This document shows, in pieces, positions 50,406-59,957 of a stretch of 64,000 nt of DNA. The notes beneath the pieces were generated by a model. It saw only the letters and a list, made by a program, of their open reading frames with translations. It had not been told where the DNA came from and searched no databases. The stretch lies in assembly GCF_902498065.1 (NCBI RefSeq), contig NZ_CABVIR010000001.1, positions 744,001-808,000 of the forward strand. The letters run 5' to 3'. This DNA comes from Pseudomonas fluorescens. Lineage in GTDB: Bacteria > Pseudomonadota > Gammaproteobacteria > Pseudomonadales > Pseudomonadaceae. Both the position numbers and the translations under genes were made by a program. Position 1 is the stretch's first letter; each line of letters opens with the position of its first letter.

Positions 50406-53400
50406 ATGGCGTCTTTAACCTTATCGAATAGCTTCAGTTTTCTAGCGGATCAGGATTGGGATTGGGTTGTCACCGTTGCTACCAGTAATTCGCTGACCAT
50501 CAGTGACGGGGTGCACACGCAAGTCTTTACCGGGAGCTTCACTTACCCCTCTCCAGGCGTTGTCGCCGGCACCGTGACGGGCAGTACCTACGCGGAAAAC
50601 GGAGTGCCGATATACACCCTCACCGGGATATCCAAAAGCGCAGCGCAACTGGCCGAGTTCGCCCAAACGCCGGGCGATACCCAGGCGACCTATGCCTTTA
50701 TCCTGAGTGGCAATGACACCATCACTGGCAGTTCGGGTGATGACACCTTGCTGGGTTACGCCGGCAACGACCTGCTCGATGGCGGGGCCGGGGCCGACAA
50801 GCTTGATGGTGGCGCTGGCAACGACACTTATATTGTCGATAATCTGGGCGATGTCGTCAGTGAAACCGGCGTGGGTGCGGCGGGAGGAATCGATACCGTC
50901 AAGTCGTCGGTCACTATCCGTCTCGGGGACAATATTGAGAACCTGACTTTTACTGGCACCGGCAACGTCAAGGCCAAGGGCAATGCCCTTGATAACCTGA
51001 TGATCGGCAATACCGGCAATAACTTTTTTGACGGCTTCGGCGGCGCGGATACCTATCAGGGCGGCGTGGGTGACGATGGTTATGTCATCGAGTTGACCGA
51101 CGACAACAAAGTGGTCGACGTCATTATCGAGAAGGCGGGTGAAGGCTACGATTTTGTCGAGATCTGGGGTGGGGATTCCAGCCTGGGACCGGTCAACATC
51201 ACCATGGCCGCGAACCTTGAAGAAGCCGACGCGAGTTTCAGCAACAGCGGTGTGCAGATCAACATCACGGGCAATGCGCTGGCTAACAACATCATCGGTA
51301 ACGACGCAGCCAACATCCTGAACGGCGGTGCTGGCGCCGACACGTTGAGCGGTGGGGCAGGTGACGACACCTATATTGTCGACAGCTTCGCTGATGTCAT
51401 CAACGAAGGGGTCGATCAAGGAACCGATACCGTCAAGGTCGCCATCGCAACCGCCGGCGGCACTTACGTGCTGGGTGACAACCTTGAGAACGGCACGCTG
51501 GTCAACACCGTTGCGTTCAACCTCACCGGCAACTCGCTCAATAACGTGCTGATCGGTAATGCTGCCGCCAACGTGCTGGACGGTGGCGCAGGTGCCGACA
51601 CCCTGCAAGGCGGGCTCGGCAACGACACTTATATCGTCGACGCGGATGACACAGTGGTCGAAGGCTTGAACGGTGGCATCGACCTCGTCAAGTCGGCTCA
51701 TACCTACTTGCTGGATGATAACGTCGAGAACCTCACGCTCATCGGCGGTGACAACATCAATGGCAAAGGCAATGACCTGGCCAACATCATCACCGGCAAC
51801 GACGGCAACAATAAACTCGACGGTGTCGAGGGCGTGGATACGCTGATCGGTGGCAAGGGCAATGACCAGTATGTGGTCGATCTGACGGCCACCAACCAGT
51901 TGCAAGACAAGGTGGTCGAGAAGGCCGGCGAAGGCATCGACACCCTGACGCTGGCCAGTGCGTTCAGCAACGCCACGGTCACCACACTGGTGCTGGACGC
52001 CAATCTGGAGAACGTCGATGCCCGCGATACCGGCACGCTGTCGCTGAATCTCACCGGCAACGCTTCTGCCAACATCATCCAGGGCAATGCCGGCAAAAAC
52101 ACCCTCAATGGCGGGCTGGGCGCCGATACCCTGATCGGTGGCCTGGGTGACGATACGTATGTCGTCGACAACGTCGGTGACACCGTCACCGAGGAGGCCG
52201 ACGCCGGGATCGACACCGTCAACGTAGCCATCGCTACGGCGGGCGGCACCTACGCGCTGGGGGCGAACCTGGAAAATGCCACGCTGACCAACACCGTGGC
52301 CTTCAACCTGACCGGTAATGAGCTGGCCAACACCCTGACCGGTAACGCGGCGGCCAACCGCATCGATGGCGGTACGGGCGCCGACACGATGAACGGTGGC
52401 GCGGGTAACGACACCTATGTGGTGGATAACGTTGCTGACAAAATCATCGATACCGCCGGTATCGACACCGTGGAAACCGCCCTCGAGTACACCCTGCTCG
52501 ACAAGCCGACCCTGGAAAACATCACGCTGACCGGCAGTGCCGCCGTCAACGCCACGGGTAACGCGATAGCCAACGTCCTCGACGGTTCGCAAAACAGCGC
52601 CGCCAACGTGCTGACCGGCCTGGCCGGCAACGACACCTACATCGTCGGGGCTGGGGACTCGGTGGTCGAAGGCTTGAACGGTGGTATCGATCTGGTCAAG
52701 ACCGACCAGACCTACTTGCTGGATGACAACGTCGAGAACCTCACGCTCATCGGCGGTGACAACATCAATGGCAAAGGTAATGACCTGGCCAACATCATCA
52801 CCGGCAACGACGGCAACAATAAACTCGACGGTGTCGAGGGCGTGGATACGCTGATCGGTGGCAAGGGCAATGACCAGTATGTGGTCGATCTGACGGCCAC
52901 CAACCAGTTGCAAGACAAGGTGGTCGAGAAGGCCGGCGAAGGCATCGACACCCTGACGCTGGCCAGTGCGTTCAGCAACGCCACGGTCACCACACTGGTG
53001 CTGGACGCCAATCTGGAGAACGTCGATGCCCGCGATACCGGCACGCTGTCGCTGAATCTCACCGGCAACGCTTCTGCCAACATCATCCAGGGCAATGCCG
53101 GCAAAAACACCCTCAATGGCGGGCTGGGCGCCGATACCCTGATCGGTGGCCTGGGTGACGATACGTATGTCGTCGACAACGTCGGTGACACCGTCACCGA
53201 GGAGGCCGACGCCGGGATCGACACCGTCAACGTAGCCATCGCTACGGCGGGCGGCACCTACGCGCTGGGGGCGAACCTGGAAAATGCCACGCTGACCAAC
53301 ACCGTGGCCTTCAACCTGACCGGTAATGAGCTGGCCAACACCCTGACCGGTAACGCGGCGGCCAACCGCATCGATGGCGGTACGGGCGCCGACACGATGA

Positions 53401-56270
53401 ACGGTGGCGCGGGTAACGACACCTATGTGGTGGATAACGTTGCTGACAAAATCATCGATACCGCCGGTATCGACACCGTGGAAACCGCCCTCGAGTACAC
53501 CCTGCTCGACAAGCCGACCCTGGAAAACATCACGCTGACCGGCAGTGCCGCCGTCAACGCCACGGGTAACGCGATAGCCAACGTCCTCGACGGTTCGCAA
53601 AACAGCGCCGCCAACGTGCTGACCGGCCTGGCCGGCAACGACACCTACATCGTCGGGGCTGGCGACTCGGTGGTCGAAGGCTTGAACGGTGGTATCGATC
53701 TGGTCAAGACCGAGCTGAGTTACACGTTAGGCAACAACGTTGAAAACCTCACGCTGTTGGGGAGCGCCGACACCGACGGTTTTGGCAACAGTCTGGCCAA
53801 CATCATCACCGGTAACGATGGCAGCAATCTGATAGTAGGTGCAGGTGGTGTTGACACCGTGCAAGGAGGCAAGGGCGATGACGGTTACGGGGTTGAGCTG
53901 AGCCAGACCAATACCATCGTCGACAAAGTCATTGAAAAGGCCAACGAGGGCGATGACTGGCTGCTGGTCTACGGAGGTAATTCAAGTCTCGCCACGACCG
54001 TCACCCTGGGTCTCGTGGCGAACGTCGAGAACATTGATGCCTCGGAGGCGATTGGGGTCAAGCTCAACCTGAAAGGCGGTGCTGGCGACAACTCATTGGT
54101 GGGCAATGACGTTGCCAACCTTATCGACGGCGGGGCCGGTGCCGATTTCATGGCGGGTAATGAGGGCAACGACACATACGTGGTCGATAACCTGGGTGAC
54201 GAAATCGAAGAGCTGGCCGATGAAGGGACCGACCAGGCCAATATCGCTATCGCTGCGGCAGGTGGGCTGTACACCTTGAGCGACAACGTGGAAAACGCCC
54301 GGCTGACTAACACGGTGGCCTTCAACGTGACCGGTAATGCGCTGGCCAACATCCTGATCGGTAACGCGGCGGCCAACCGCATTGACGGTGGCGTGGGTGC
54401 TGACGATATGCAGGGCGGGGCGGGTAACGATACCTACGTGGTCGATAACGTCAGCGACAAAATCACCGATACCGCCGGCATCGACACGGTGGAAACCGGC
54501 CTTGATTTCACCCTGGCCGACAAGCTGACCCTGGAAAACATCACGCTGACCGGCAGCGCCGTCGTCAGTGCCACGGGCAACACGTTAGCCAACATCCTGG
54601 ACGGCTCGCAAAACAGCGCCGCCAACCTGCTGGCCGGCGGCAAGGGCAATGACACCTACATTGTGGGGGCCGGCGACATCGTGCAGGAACTGGCCAACGA
54701 GGGTACCGATCTGGTCCAGTCGATGGTCAGCTATACCCTGACCGACAATGTTGAAAACCTGACCCTGATTGGCAGCGCCGACATCAATGCGACGGGCAAC
54801 GCCCTGATCAACACGCTGATCGGCAACACCGGCAACAACCAGCTTTACGGTGGTCTGGGGGTCGACATCCTCAAGGGTGGCAAGGGCGATGACCTGTATC
54901 TGGTCGATTTGAACGCCAAGAACCAGTTGGAAGATACCCTGACTGAAAACGCCAGCGAGGGGGTCGATACCGTGCGCCTGCAGGGCGGTGCGGCACTGGC
55001 GACTTTCACCCTGCTGACCCTGGGCGCGAATCTGGAAAATCTCGATGCGAGCTTGACCGGCAACACGCTGCTCAACCTGACGGGCAACGCGCTGAACAAC
55101 GAACTGATCGGCAACAGCGCGAACAATACCCTCGACGGCGGTGCCGGCAACGATACGCTCACAGGCGGTGCGGGCAACGACATACTCATTGGCGGGCTGG
55201 GCGTCGATATCCTGATCGGCGGGCTGGGCGACGATACCTACACAGTCGACAACCTGAGCGACAGCGTGACGGAAAACGCAGACGAGGGTACTGATCTGGT
55301 CAAGGTCGCCATTGCCGCCGCAGGGGGTACCTACACCCTGAGCGCCAACGTGGAGAATGCGACGCTGGTCAACGCCGTAGCGTTCAACCTGACCGGTAAT
55401 GACCTGGACAATATCCTCACAGGCAACGCGGCCAACAACCGCATCGATGGTGGCGTGGGGGCCGATTTGATGATCGGTGGCGCCGGCAACGACACCTACA
55501 TCGTCGATAACATCGGTGACCAGATCTCTGACAGCTCCGGGGTGGATACCGTCCTGTCCAGCATCACCTTCAACCTGGATGAGAACGGCGTCGAGAACCT
55601 CACACTGACGGGAACCGGCAACATCAATGGTGACGGCAACACACTGGCCAACATCATCACCGGCAACAGTGGCGACAACAAACTCGATGGCTGGGAGGGA
55701 GTTGATACGTTGGTGGGGGGCGCGGGCAACGACCAATACAATGTCGACCTGACCAGCACCAATGTGTTGGAAGACAAATTGATCGAGTCGGCTAACGAGG
55801 GTAACGACACTGTTTTCGTTTTCGGCGGGGTTGTCAGCACCAAGGTGGCCACCATCACCTTGGGCGCCAATCTGGAGAACCTGGACCTCAGCAATACCAA
55901 CGCTGGCGTCAAGCTCAACCTGGTCGGCAACGCCCTGGACAACGTGCTGACCGGCAATACCTCGCAGAACGTCTTTACCGGGGGGTTAGGCAGTGACACG
56001 TTCAAGTTCGACGACCTGAGTCAATTGGGCAAGACCAGTGCGACCTGGGACATCATCACAGACTTCAAATCCGGTATCGATCATATTGATCTGTCAGGGT
56101 TGGGGAGTTTCCAGCTGCTCGACAGCAATACGGCCTTCACCGATGTCGGGCAACTGAAGTTGATTGACGGTGTGCTGTACGGGACAACGGATCTGGGGGC
56201 CGAGGCTGACTTCGCGATCCAGCTCACCGGGGTTACCAGTTTGACGCAGTCCGATATCGAAATCGCCTAA
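50406..56270 (+). CDS. Large RTX-type calcium-binding repeat protein
   Basis: 1954 residues. A unique N-terminal ~100 residues (MASLTLSNSFSFLADQDWDW...) is followed by many blocks of GGxGxD nonapeptides (GNDLLDGGAGADKLDGGAGN and others), each with a short beta segment NDTYIVDN and an inter-block NVENLTLIG/NLENATL unit. The C-terminus (GGLGSDTFKFDDLSQ, DIITDFKSGIDHIDLSGLG) is the serralysin-like type I secretion end. It binds calcium and is probably exported by a type I system; no secretion genes are in the window. No enzymatic domain is visible, so an adhesin/surface-layer or matrix role is likely. It contains a 1008-bp exact-type tandem duplication. Confidence 0.9.
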   Translation: MASLTLSNSFSFLADQDWDWVVTVATSNSLTISDGVHTQVFTGSFTYPSPGVVAGTVTGSTYAENGVPIYTLTGISKSAAQLAEFAQTPGDTQATYAFILSGNDTITGSSGDDTLLGYAGNDLLDGGAGADKLDGGAGNDTYIVDNLGDVVSETGVGAAGGIDTVKSSVTIRLGDNIENLTFTGTGNVKAKGNALDNLMIGNTGNNFFDGFGGADTYQGGVGDDGYVIELTDDNKVVDVIIEKAGEGYDFVEIWGGDSSLGPVNITMAANLEEADASFSNSGVQINITGNALANNIIGNDAANILNGGAGADTLSGGAGDDTYIVDSFADVINEGVDQGTDTVKVAIATAGGTYVLGDNLENGTLVNTVAFNLTGNSLNNVLIGNAAANVLDGGAGADTLQGGLGNDTYIVDADDTVVEGLNGGIDLVKSAHTYLLDDNVENLTLIGGDNINGKGNDLANIITGNDGNNKLDGVEGVDTLIGGKGNDQYVVDLTATNQLQDKVVEKAGEGIDTLTLASAFSNATVTTLVLDANLENVDARDTGTLSLNLTGNASANIIQGNAGKNTLNGGLGADTLIGGLGDDTYVVDNVGDTVTEEADAGIDTVNVAIATAGGTYALGANLENATLTNTVAFNLTGNELANTLTGNAAANRIDGGTGADTMNGGAGNDTYVVDNVADKIIDTAGIDTVETALEYTLLDKPTLENITLTGSAAVNATGNAIANVLDGSQNSAANVLTGLAGNDTYIVGAGDSVVEGLNGGIDLVKTDQTYLLDDNVENLTLIGGDNINGKGNDLANIITGNDGNNKLDGVEGVDTLIGGKGNDQYVVDLTATNQLQDKVVEKAGEGIDTLTLASAFSNATVTTLVLDANLENVDARDTGTLSLNLTGNASANIIQGNAGKNTLNGGLGADTLIGGLGDDTYVVDNVGDTVTEEADAGIDTVNVAIATAGGTYALGANLENATLTNTVAFNLTGNELANTLTGNAAANRIDGGTGADTMNGGAGNDTYVVDNVADKIIDTAGIDTVETALEYTLLDKPTLENITLTGSAAVNATGNAIANVLDGSQNSAANVLTGLAGNDTYIVGAGDSVVEGLNGGIDLVKTELSYTLGNNVENLTLLGSADTDGFGNSLANIITGNDGSNLIVGAGGVDTVQGGKGDDGYGVELSQTNTIVDKVIEKANEGDDWLLVYGGNSSLATTVTLGLVANVENIDASEAIGVKLNLKGGAGDNSLVGNDVANLIDGGAGADFMAGNEGNDTYVVDNLGDEIEELADEGTDQANIAIAAAGGLYTLSDNVENARLTNTVAFNVTGNALANILIGNAAANRIDGGVGADDMQGGAGNDTYVVDNVSDKITDTAGIDTVETGLDFTLADKLTLENITLTGSAVVSATGNTLANILDGSQNSAANLLAGGKGNDTYIVGAGDIVQELANEGTDLVQSMVSYTLTDNVENLTLIGSADINATGNALINTLIGNTGNNQLYGGLGVDILKGGKGDDLYLVDLNAKNQLEDTLTENASEGVDTVRLQGGAALATFTLLTLGANLENLDASLTGNTLLNLTGNALNNELIGNSANNTLDGGAGNDTLTGGAGNDILIGGLGVDILIGGLGDDTYTVDNLSDSVTENADEGTDLVKVAIAAAGGTYTLSANVENATLVNAVAFNLTGNDLDNILTGNAANNRIDGGVGADLMIGGAGNDTYIVDNIGDQISDSSGVDTVLSSITFNLDENGVENLTLTGTGNINGDGNTLANIITGNSGDNKLDGWEGVDTLVGGAGNDQYNVDLTSTNVLEDKLIESANEGNDTVFVFGGVVSTKVATITLGANLENLDLSNTNAGVKLNLVGNALDNVLTGNTSQNVFTGGLGSDTFKFDDLSQLGKTSATWDIITDFKSGIDHIDLSGLGSFQLLDSNTAFTDVGQLKLIDGVLYGTTDLGAEADFAIQLTGVTSLTQSDIEIA
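51654..53669 (+). repeat. Two tandem copies of a 1008-bp in-frame unit
   Basis: Copy 1 is 51654-52661 and copy 2 is 52662-53669; the anchor GTGGTCGAAGGCTTGAACGG recurs at 51654, 52662 and 53670. Each is 336 codons. Long internal stretches are identical base for base; the few differences seen are in the first ~50 bases of the unit and at 52654 versus 53662. It lies inside the RTX gene. Confidence 0.92.
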
Positions 56271-56286
56271 ATCGCAGTGCCATGAT

Positions 56287-56315
56287 CCGGGGCGAGCCTA
56301 CAGGGCTCGCCCCGG
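56287..56315. terminator. Bidirectional hairpin terminator
   Basis: CCGGGGCGAGCC-TACAG-GGCTCGCCCCGG, a perfect 12-bp stem between the convergent RTX and catR stops. The T tract is weak on both sides. Confidence 0.75.
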
Positions 56316-56321
56316 GTTGCT

Positions 56322-57209
56322 TCAGACCGTTTGCGGTAACAGCTCATCAATCATTTGCAAACAATGATTCAACCCTGGCGAGACATCGCCCACTCGCCTG
56401 CTGAGAATAATCGGCGAGGTCGCATTATCTTCCAGCAGTGCCGTGAAACCGATGTCGTCGCGGTGCAGTAATTGCACCGAGGCCGGCACCAGGGTGACCC
56501 CGATTCCTGCACCTACCAGGCCAATCGCCGTTTGCAGCTCGTTGGTCCATTGCGCCACATGGATGCTCACTCCATAGGATTCGAACAACGCGATCACATG
56601 ATCGGCGTAGCTCGGGCGCGGGTTGCCGGGATACAACACAAAAGGCTCGTTCGCCAGTTCGCGAAGGCTGATCGGCCCGCCCAGCAAGGGGTGACCAGCG
56701 GGCAGGGCGGCGACCAGCCGGTCTTCGGTCAACACCGTCTGAATGATGGCCGGGTCGTCGATGCGGATGCGGCCAAAACCGATATCGATCCGTCCGGCCT
56801 TGAGCGCCTGCACCTGTTGCAGCGTGGTCATTTCCGAGAGCCCCAGCTCAAGCTCCAGAGGTTCGCCGCTGCGCAAACGGCGAATCAGTTCCGGAAGCAC
56901 GCCGTAAAGGGTCGACGGCGCAAAACCGATGCCCAACCAGGTTTTTTCACCCAGCCCGATGCGTCGCGTGTTGTCGCAGACCTTGCCCAGTTGCTCGAGC
57001 AGGGCTGTGCTGTGCTCATGGAAAAACCGCCCGGCATCGGTCAGCTTGAGCGGCCGCCCGCGTTCCAGCAACAGCACCCCGAGTTCATCTTCAAGTTGCT
57101 GAATCTGTCGGCTCAGCGGCGGTTGGGCGATGTGCAGCAATTCGGCGGCGCGGGTGAAGTTGAGGTGTTGAGCCAACACCTGAAAATACCGCAGGTGACG
57201 CAGTTCCAT
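56322..57209 (-). CDS. catR: LysR-type activator of the catechol operon, CatR
   Basis: 295 residues: winged helix MELRHLRYFQVLAQHLNFTR...AQPPLSRQIQQLEDELGV and an effector domain whose APSTLYGVLPELIRRLR and GRIRIDDPAIIQTVL match CatR/BenM-group regulators. It is divergent from catBCA with a palindromic operator between. In P. putida CatR activates catBCA in response to cis,cis-muconate and represses its own gene; the same is inferred here. Confidence 0.92.
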   Translation of the reverse strand: MELRHLRYFQVLAQHLNFTRAAELLHIAQPPLSRQIQQLEDELGVLLLERGRPLKLTDAGRFFHEHSTALLEQLGKVCDNTRRIGLGEKTWLGIGFAPSTLYGVLPELIRRLRSGEPLELELGLSEMTTLQQVQALKAGRIDIGFGRIRIDDPAIIQTVLTEDRLVAALPAGHPLLGGPISLRELANEPFVLYPGNPRPSYADHVIALFESYGVSIHVAQWTNELQTAIGLVGAGIGVTLVPASVQLLHRDDIGFTALLEDNATSPIILSRRVGDVSPGLNHCLQMIDELLPQTV

Positions 57210-57231
57210 GAGGCCTCCGCAAAGCAGTTTG

Positions 57232-57248
57232 CATACCTTAAAGGTATG
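57232..57248. promoter_or_regulatory. Candidate CatR operator
   Basis: CATACCTT-A-AAGGTATG: a perfect 17-bp palindrome containing the LysR T-N11-A motif, 23 bases from the catR start and 86 bases before catB. This matches the recognition-site position expected between divergent catR and catB. Confidence 0.8.
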
Positions 57249-57333
57249 AAGTCAGACCAATTCTATATTGGCTTCCCGAAAAAAGCCGTACCAGAATCAG
57301 TTCCAGAACTTTAAGAACCTGACGGGTATCGCC

Positions 57334-58482
57334 ATGCTTGCAACTGCCATTGAATCGATCGAGACGATCATCGTCGATCTGCCGACCATCCGCCCGCACA
57401 AGCTGGCGATGCACACCATGCAGAACCAGACGCTGGTGATCATTCGCGTTCGCTGCGCCGATGGCATTGAAGGCATTGGCGAATCCACCACCATCGGTGG
57501 CCTGGCGTATGGCAATGAAAGCCCGGACAGCATCAAGACCAACATCGACAGACACTTCGCGCCGCTGCTGCTCGGTCAGGACAGCGCCAACGTCAACGCT
57601 GCAATGTTGCGCCTGGAGCGCAGTATCCGCGGCAACACCTTCGCCAAGTCAGGTATCGAAACCGCGTTGCTTGATGCCCAGGGCAAACGCCTTGGCCTGC
57701 CGGTCAGCGAACTGCTCGGCGGCCGGGTTCGGGATGCGCTGCCAGTGGCCTGGACCCTGGCCAGCGGTGACACCGACAAGGATATTGCCGAAGCGGAAAA
57801 AATGCTCGACCTGCGTCGCCACCGCATTTTCAAACTGAAAATCGGTGCCGGCGAAGTCAACCGCGATCTGGCCCACGTCATTGCGATCAAGAAAGCCCTC
57901 GGCGATCGCGCCAGCGTGCGGGTCGACGTCAATCAGGCCTGGGACGAAGCCGTCGCATTGCGCGCCTGCCGGATTCTCGGCAGCAACGGCATCGACCTGA
58001 TCGAGCAACCAATCTCGCGCAATAACCGCTCGGGCATGGCGCGGCTCAACGCCGTGAGCCCGGCGCCGATCATGGCCGATGAATCCATCGAGTGCGTGGA
58101 AGATGCATTCAACCTCGCCCGTGAAGGCGCGGCGTCGGTGTTTGCCCTGAAGATCGCCAAGAACGGCGGCCCGCGCGCCGTTCTGCGAACCGCCGCAATC
58201 GCCGAAGCAGCCGGCATCGCCCTGTATGGCGGCACCATGCTTGAAGGTGGCCTGGGCACCATGGCGTCGGCCCATGCCTTTATCACCCTGAACAAACTGG
58301 CGTGGGACACCGAGTTGTTCGGCCCGCTGCTGCTGACCGAAGACATTCTCAGCGAACCGCTGGTTTATCGCGATTTCGAGCTGCATGTACCGAAAACACC
58401 GGGTCTGGGCGTGACCCTGGATGAAGAACGCCTGGCGTTTTTCCGTCGCGACAAGACATCCACTGCCATTCATTCAGCCTGA
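57334..58482 (+). CDS. catB: Muconate cycloisomerase
   Basis: 382 residues of the enolase superfamily (MLE subgroup). Landmarks: IIVDLPTIRPHKLAMHTMQN near the start, GLAYGNESPDS capping loop, the catalytic KLKIG (Lys at about 168-170), metal ligands in VRVDVNQAWDE, DLIEQPISRNN and MADESIE, and the second Lys in ALKIAKNGGP. It converts cis,cis-muconate to muconolactone. The ATG at 57334 gives the family N-terminus; an upstream in-frame ATG is not used. First gene of catBCA. Confidence 0.95.
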   Translation: MLATAIESIETIIVDLPTIRPHKLAMHTMQNQTLVIIRVRCADGIEGIGESTTIGGLAYGNESPDSIKTNIDRHFAPLLLGQDSANVNAAMLRLERSIRGNTFAKSGIETALLDAQGKRLGLPVSELLGGRVRDALPVAWTLASGDTDKDIAEAEKMLDLRRHRIFKLKIGAGEVNRDLAHVIAIKKALGDRASVRVDVNQAWDEAVALRACRILGSNGIDLIEQPISRNNRSGMARLNAVSPAPIMADESIECVEDAFNLAREGAASVFALKIAKNGGPRAVLRTAAIAEAAGIALYGGTMLEGGLGTMASAHAFITLNKLAWDTELFGPLLLTEDILSEPLVYRDFELHVPKTPGLGVTLDEERLAFFRRDKTSTAIHSA

Positions 58483-58492
58483 GGAGAGCATT

Positions 58493-58783
58493 ATGCTGTT
58501 CCACGTAAAGATGACCGTGAATTTGCCGGTCGACATGAACCCCGAACGCGCCGCGCAGCTCAAGGCCGACGAAAAAGCCCTGGCCCAGCGCCTGCAGGAT
58601 CAAGGCAAGTGGCGTCACTTGTGGCGCATCGCCGGGCTCTACGCCAATTACAGCGTGTTCGATGTCGACAGCGTCCAGGAACTGCACGACCTGCTCATGC
58701 AATTGCCGTTGTATCCGTACATGGCGATCGAAGTCACCGCGATGTGCCGGCATCCTTCGTCCATCCGCGAGGATGACCGCTGA
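58493..58783 (+). CDS. catC: Muconolactone delta-isomerase
   Basis: 96 residues, the exact family length, from MLFHVKMTVNLPVDMNPERA to a C-terminal MCRHPSSIREDDR; WRIAGLYANYSVFDV and LYPYMAIEVT are conserved. It isomerises muconolactone to 3-oxoadipate enol-lactone. GAGGAG precedes the ATG, ten bases after catB. Confidence 0.95.
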   Translation: MLFHVKMTVNLPVDMNPERAAQLKADEKALAQRLQDQGKWRHLWRIAGLYANYSVFDVDSVQELHDLLMQLPLYPYMAIEVTAMCRHPSSIREDDR

Positions 58784-58837
58784 ACCCAGCCTGTTCAGTT
58801 CGCCACGCTAATAATTACAAGATGAGGAACCCAGAAA

Positions 58838-59767
58838 ATGAACGTAAAAATTTCCCACACTGCCAGCGCCCAGAAGTTTCTCGAAGAGGCCAGCGGCCTG
58901 CACAACGACGCCGGCGATCCACGCACCAAAGCCCTGGTCTACCGCATCCTGCGTGACTCGGTGAACATCATCGAAGACCTCGCCGTGACCCCGGAAGAGT
59001 TCTGGAAAGCCGTCAACTACCTCAACGTGCTGGGTGCGCGTCAGGAAGCGGGTCTGGTGGTGGCCGGGCTCGGTCTGGAACATTACCTGGACCTGCTGAT
59101 GGACGCCGAAGACGAGCAGGCCGGCAAGGCTGGCGGCACGCCGCGGACCATCGAAGGGCCGCTGTACGTGGCGGGTGCACCGTTGTCCCAGGGCGAAGCG
59201 CGTCTGGATGATGGCGTCGACCCGGGTGTGACGCTGTTCATGCAGGGCCGCGTGTTCAACACCGCGGGCGAACCGTTGGCCGGCGCGATTGTGGATGTCT
59301 GGCACGCCAATACCGGCGGCACTTATTCGTACTTCGATACCACCCAATCGGAATTCAACCTGCGTCGCCGTATCGTCACCGACGCCGAAGGTCGCTACCG
59401 CTTCCGCAGCATCGTGCCGTCGGGCTACGGCTGCCCACCGGACGGTCCGACCCAACAACTGCTCGATCAACTGGGCCGTCACGGCCAGCGCCCGGCGCAC
59501 GTGCACTTCTTCATTTCGGCGCCGGATCATCGCCACCTGACCACCCAGATCAACCTTGATGGCGACCAATACCTGCACGACGATTTCGCCTACGCCACCC
59601 GTGACGAGCTGATCGCGAAAATCACTTTCAGCGATGATCAGACGCGTGCGGCGGCTTATGGTGTGAGCGGGCGTTTTGCTGAAATCGAGTTCGATTTCAC
59701 CTTGCAGTCGTCTGCCCAGCCTGAAGAGCAGCAGCGCCTCGAGCGGGTTCGCGCACTGGAGGACTGA
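58838..59767 (+). CDS. catA: Catechol 1,2-dioxygenase
   Basis: 309 residues, intradiol ring-cleaving dioxygenase. Fe(III) ligands are visible: Tyr in TYSYFDTTQSEF (about 165), Tyr in GRYRFRSIVPSGYG (about 201), and two His in RPAHVHFFIS (about 225-227). The N-terminal helical linker with GLGLEHYLDLLMDAE forms the dimer interface. It oxidises catechol to cis,cis-muconate, the substrate of CatB. Last gene of the operon, 54 bases after catC. Confidence 0.96.
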   Translation: MNVKISHTASAQKFLEEASGLHNDAGDPRTKALVYRILRDSVNIIEDLAVTPEEFWKAVNYLNVLGARQEAGLVVAGLGLEHYLDLLMDAEDEQAGKAGGTPRTIEGPLYVAGAPLSQGEARLDDGVDPGVTLFMQGRVFNTAGEPLAGAIVDVWHANTGGTYSYFDTTQSEFNLRRRIVTDAEGRYRFRSIVPSGYGCPPDGPTQQLLDQLGRHGQRPAHVHFFISAPDHRHLTTQINLDGDQYLHDDFAYATRDELIAKITFSDDQTRAAAYGVSGRFAEIEFDFTLQSSAQPEEQQRLERVRALED

Positions 59768-59787
59768 TCCCCTCGACAGCCAAACCT

Positions 59788-59877
59788 GGTGGGAGCCAGC
59801 GTGCTCGCGAAAGCGGAGTGTCAGTCAACATTGATGTTGAAGCTGATGGCCTTTTCGCGAGCAGGCTCGCTCCCACT
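59788..59877. repeat. REP palindrome pair
   Basis: GGTGGGAGCCAGCGTGCTCG followed by CGAAAG, and inverted TTCGCGAGCAGGCTCGCTCC plus CAC about 40 bases later. Between catA and benR. Confidence 0.8.
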
Positions 59878-59957
59878 AGTCGCTCAGATGACACATCGGT
59901 GCAGGCTGTGCCCTAGAATGGCCCGACGCAACTTATAACAACAACGAGAGTGACCCG

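Noticed and set aside
50442..53600. 1052-codon open frame antisense to the RTX gene
   Set aside because: It exists because the repetitive, GC-biased RTX codons leave no stops on the opposite strand; no ribosome site or family features, and it repeats with the same 1008-bp period.
50700..56000. Repetitive region considered as CRISPR or satellite DNA
   Set aside because: Repeats are coding, in frame and encode GGxGxD motifs; spacing and spacers do not fit CRISPR.
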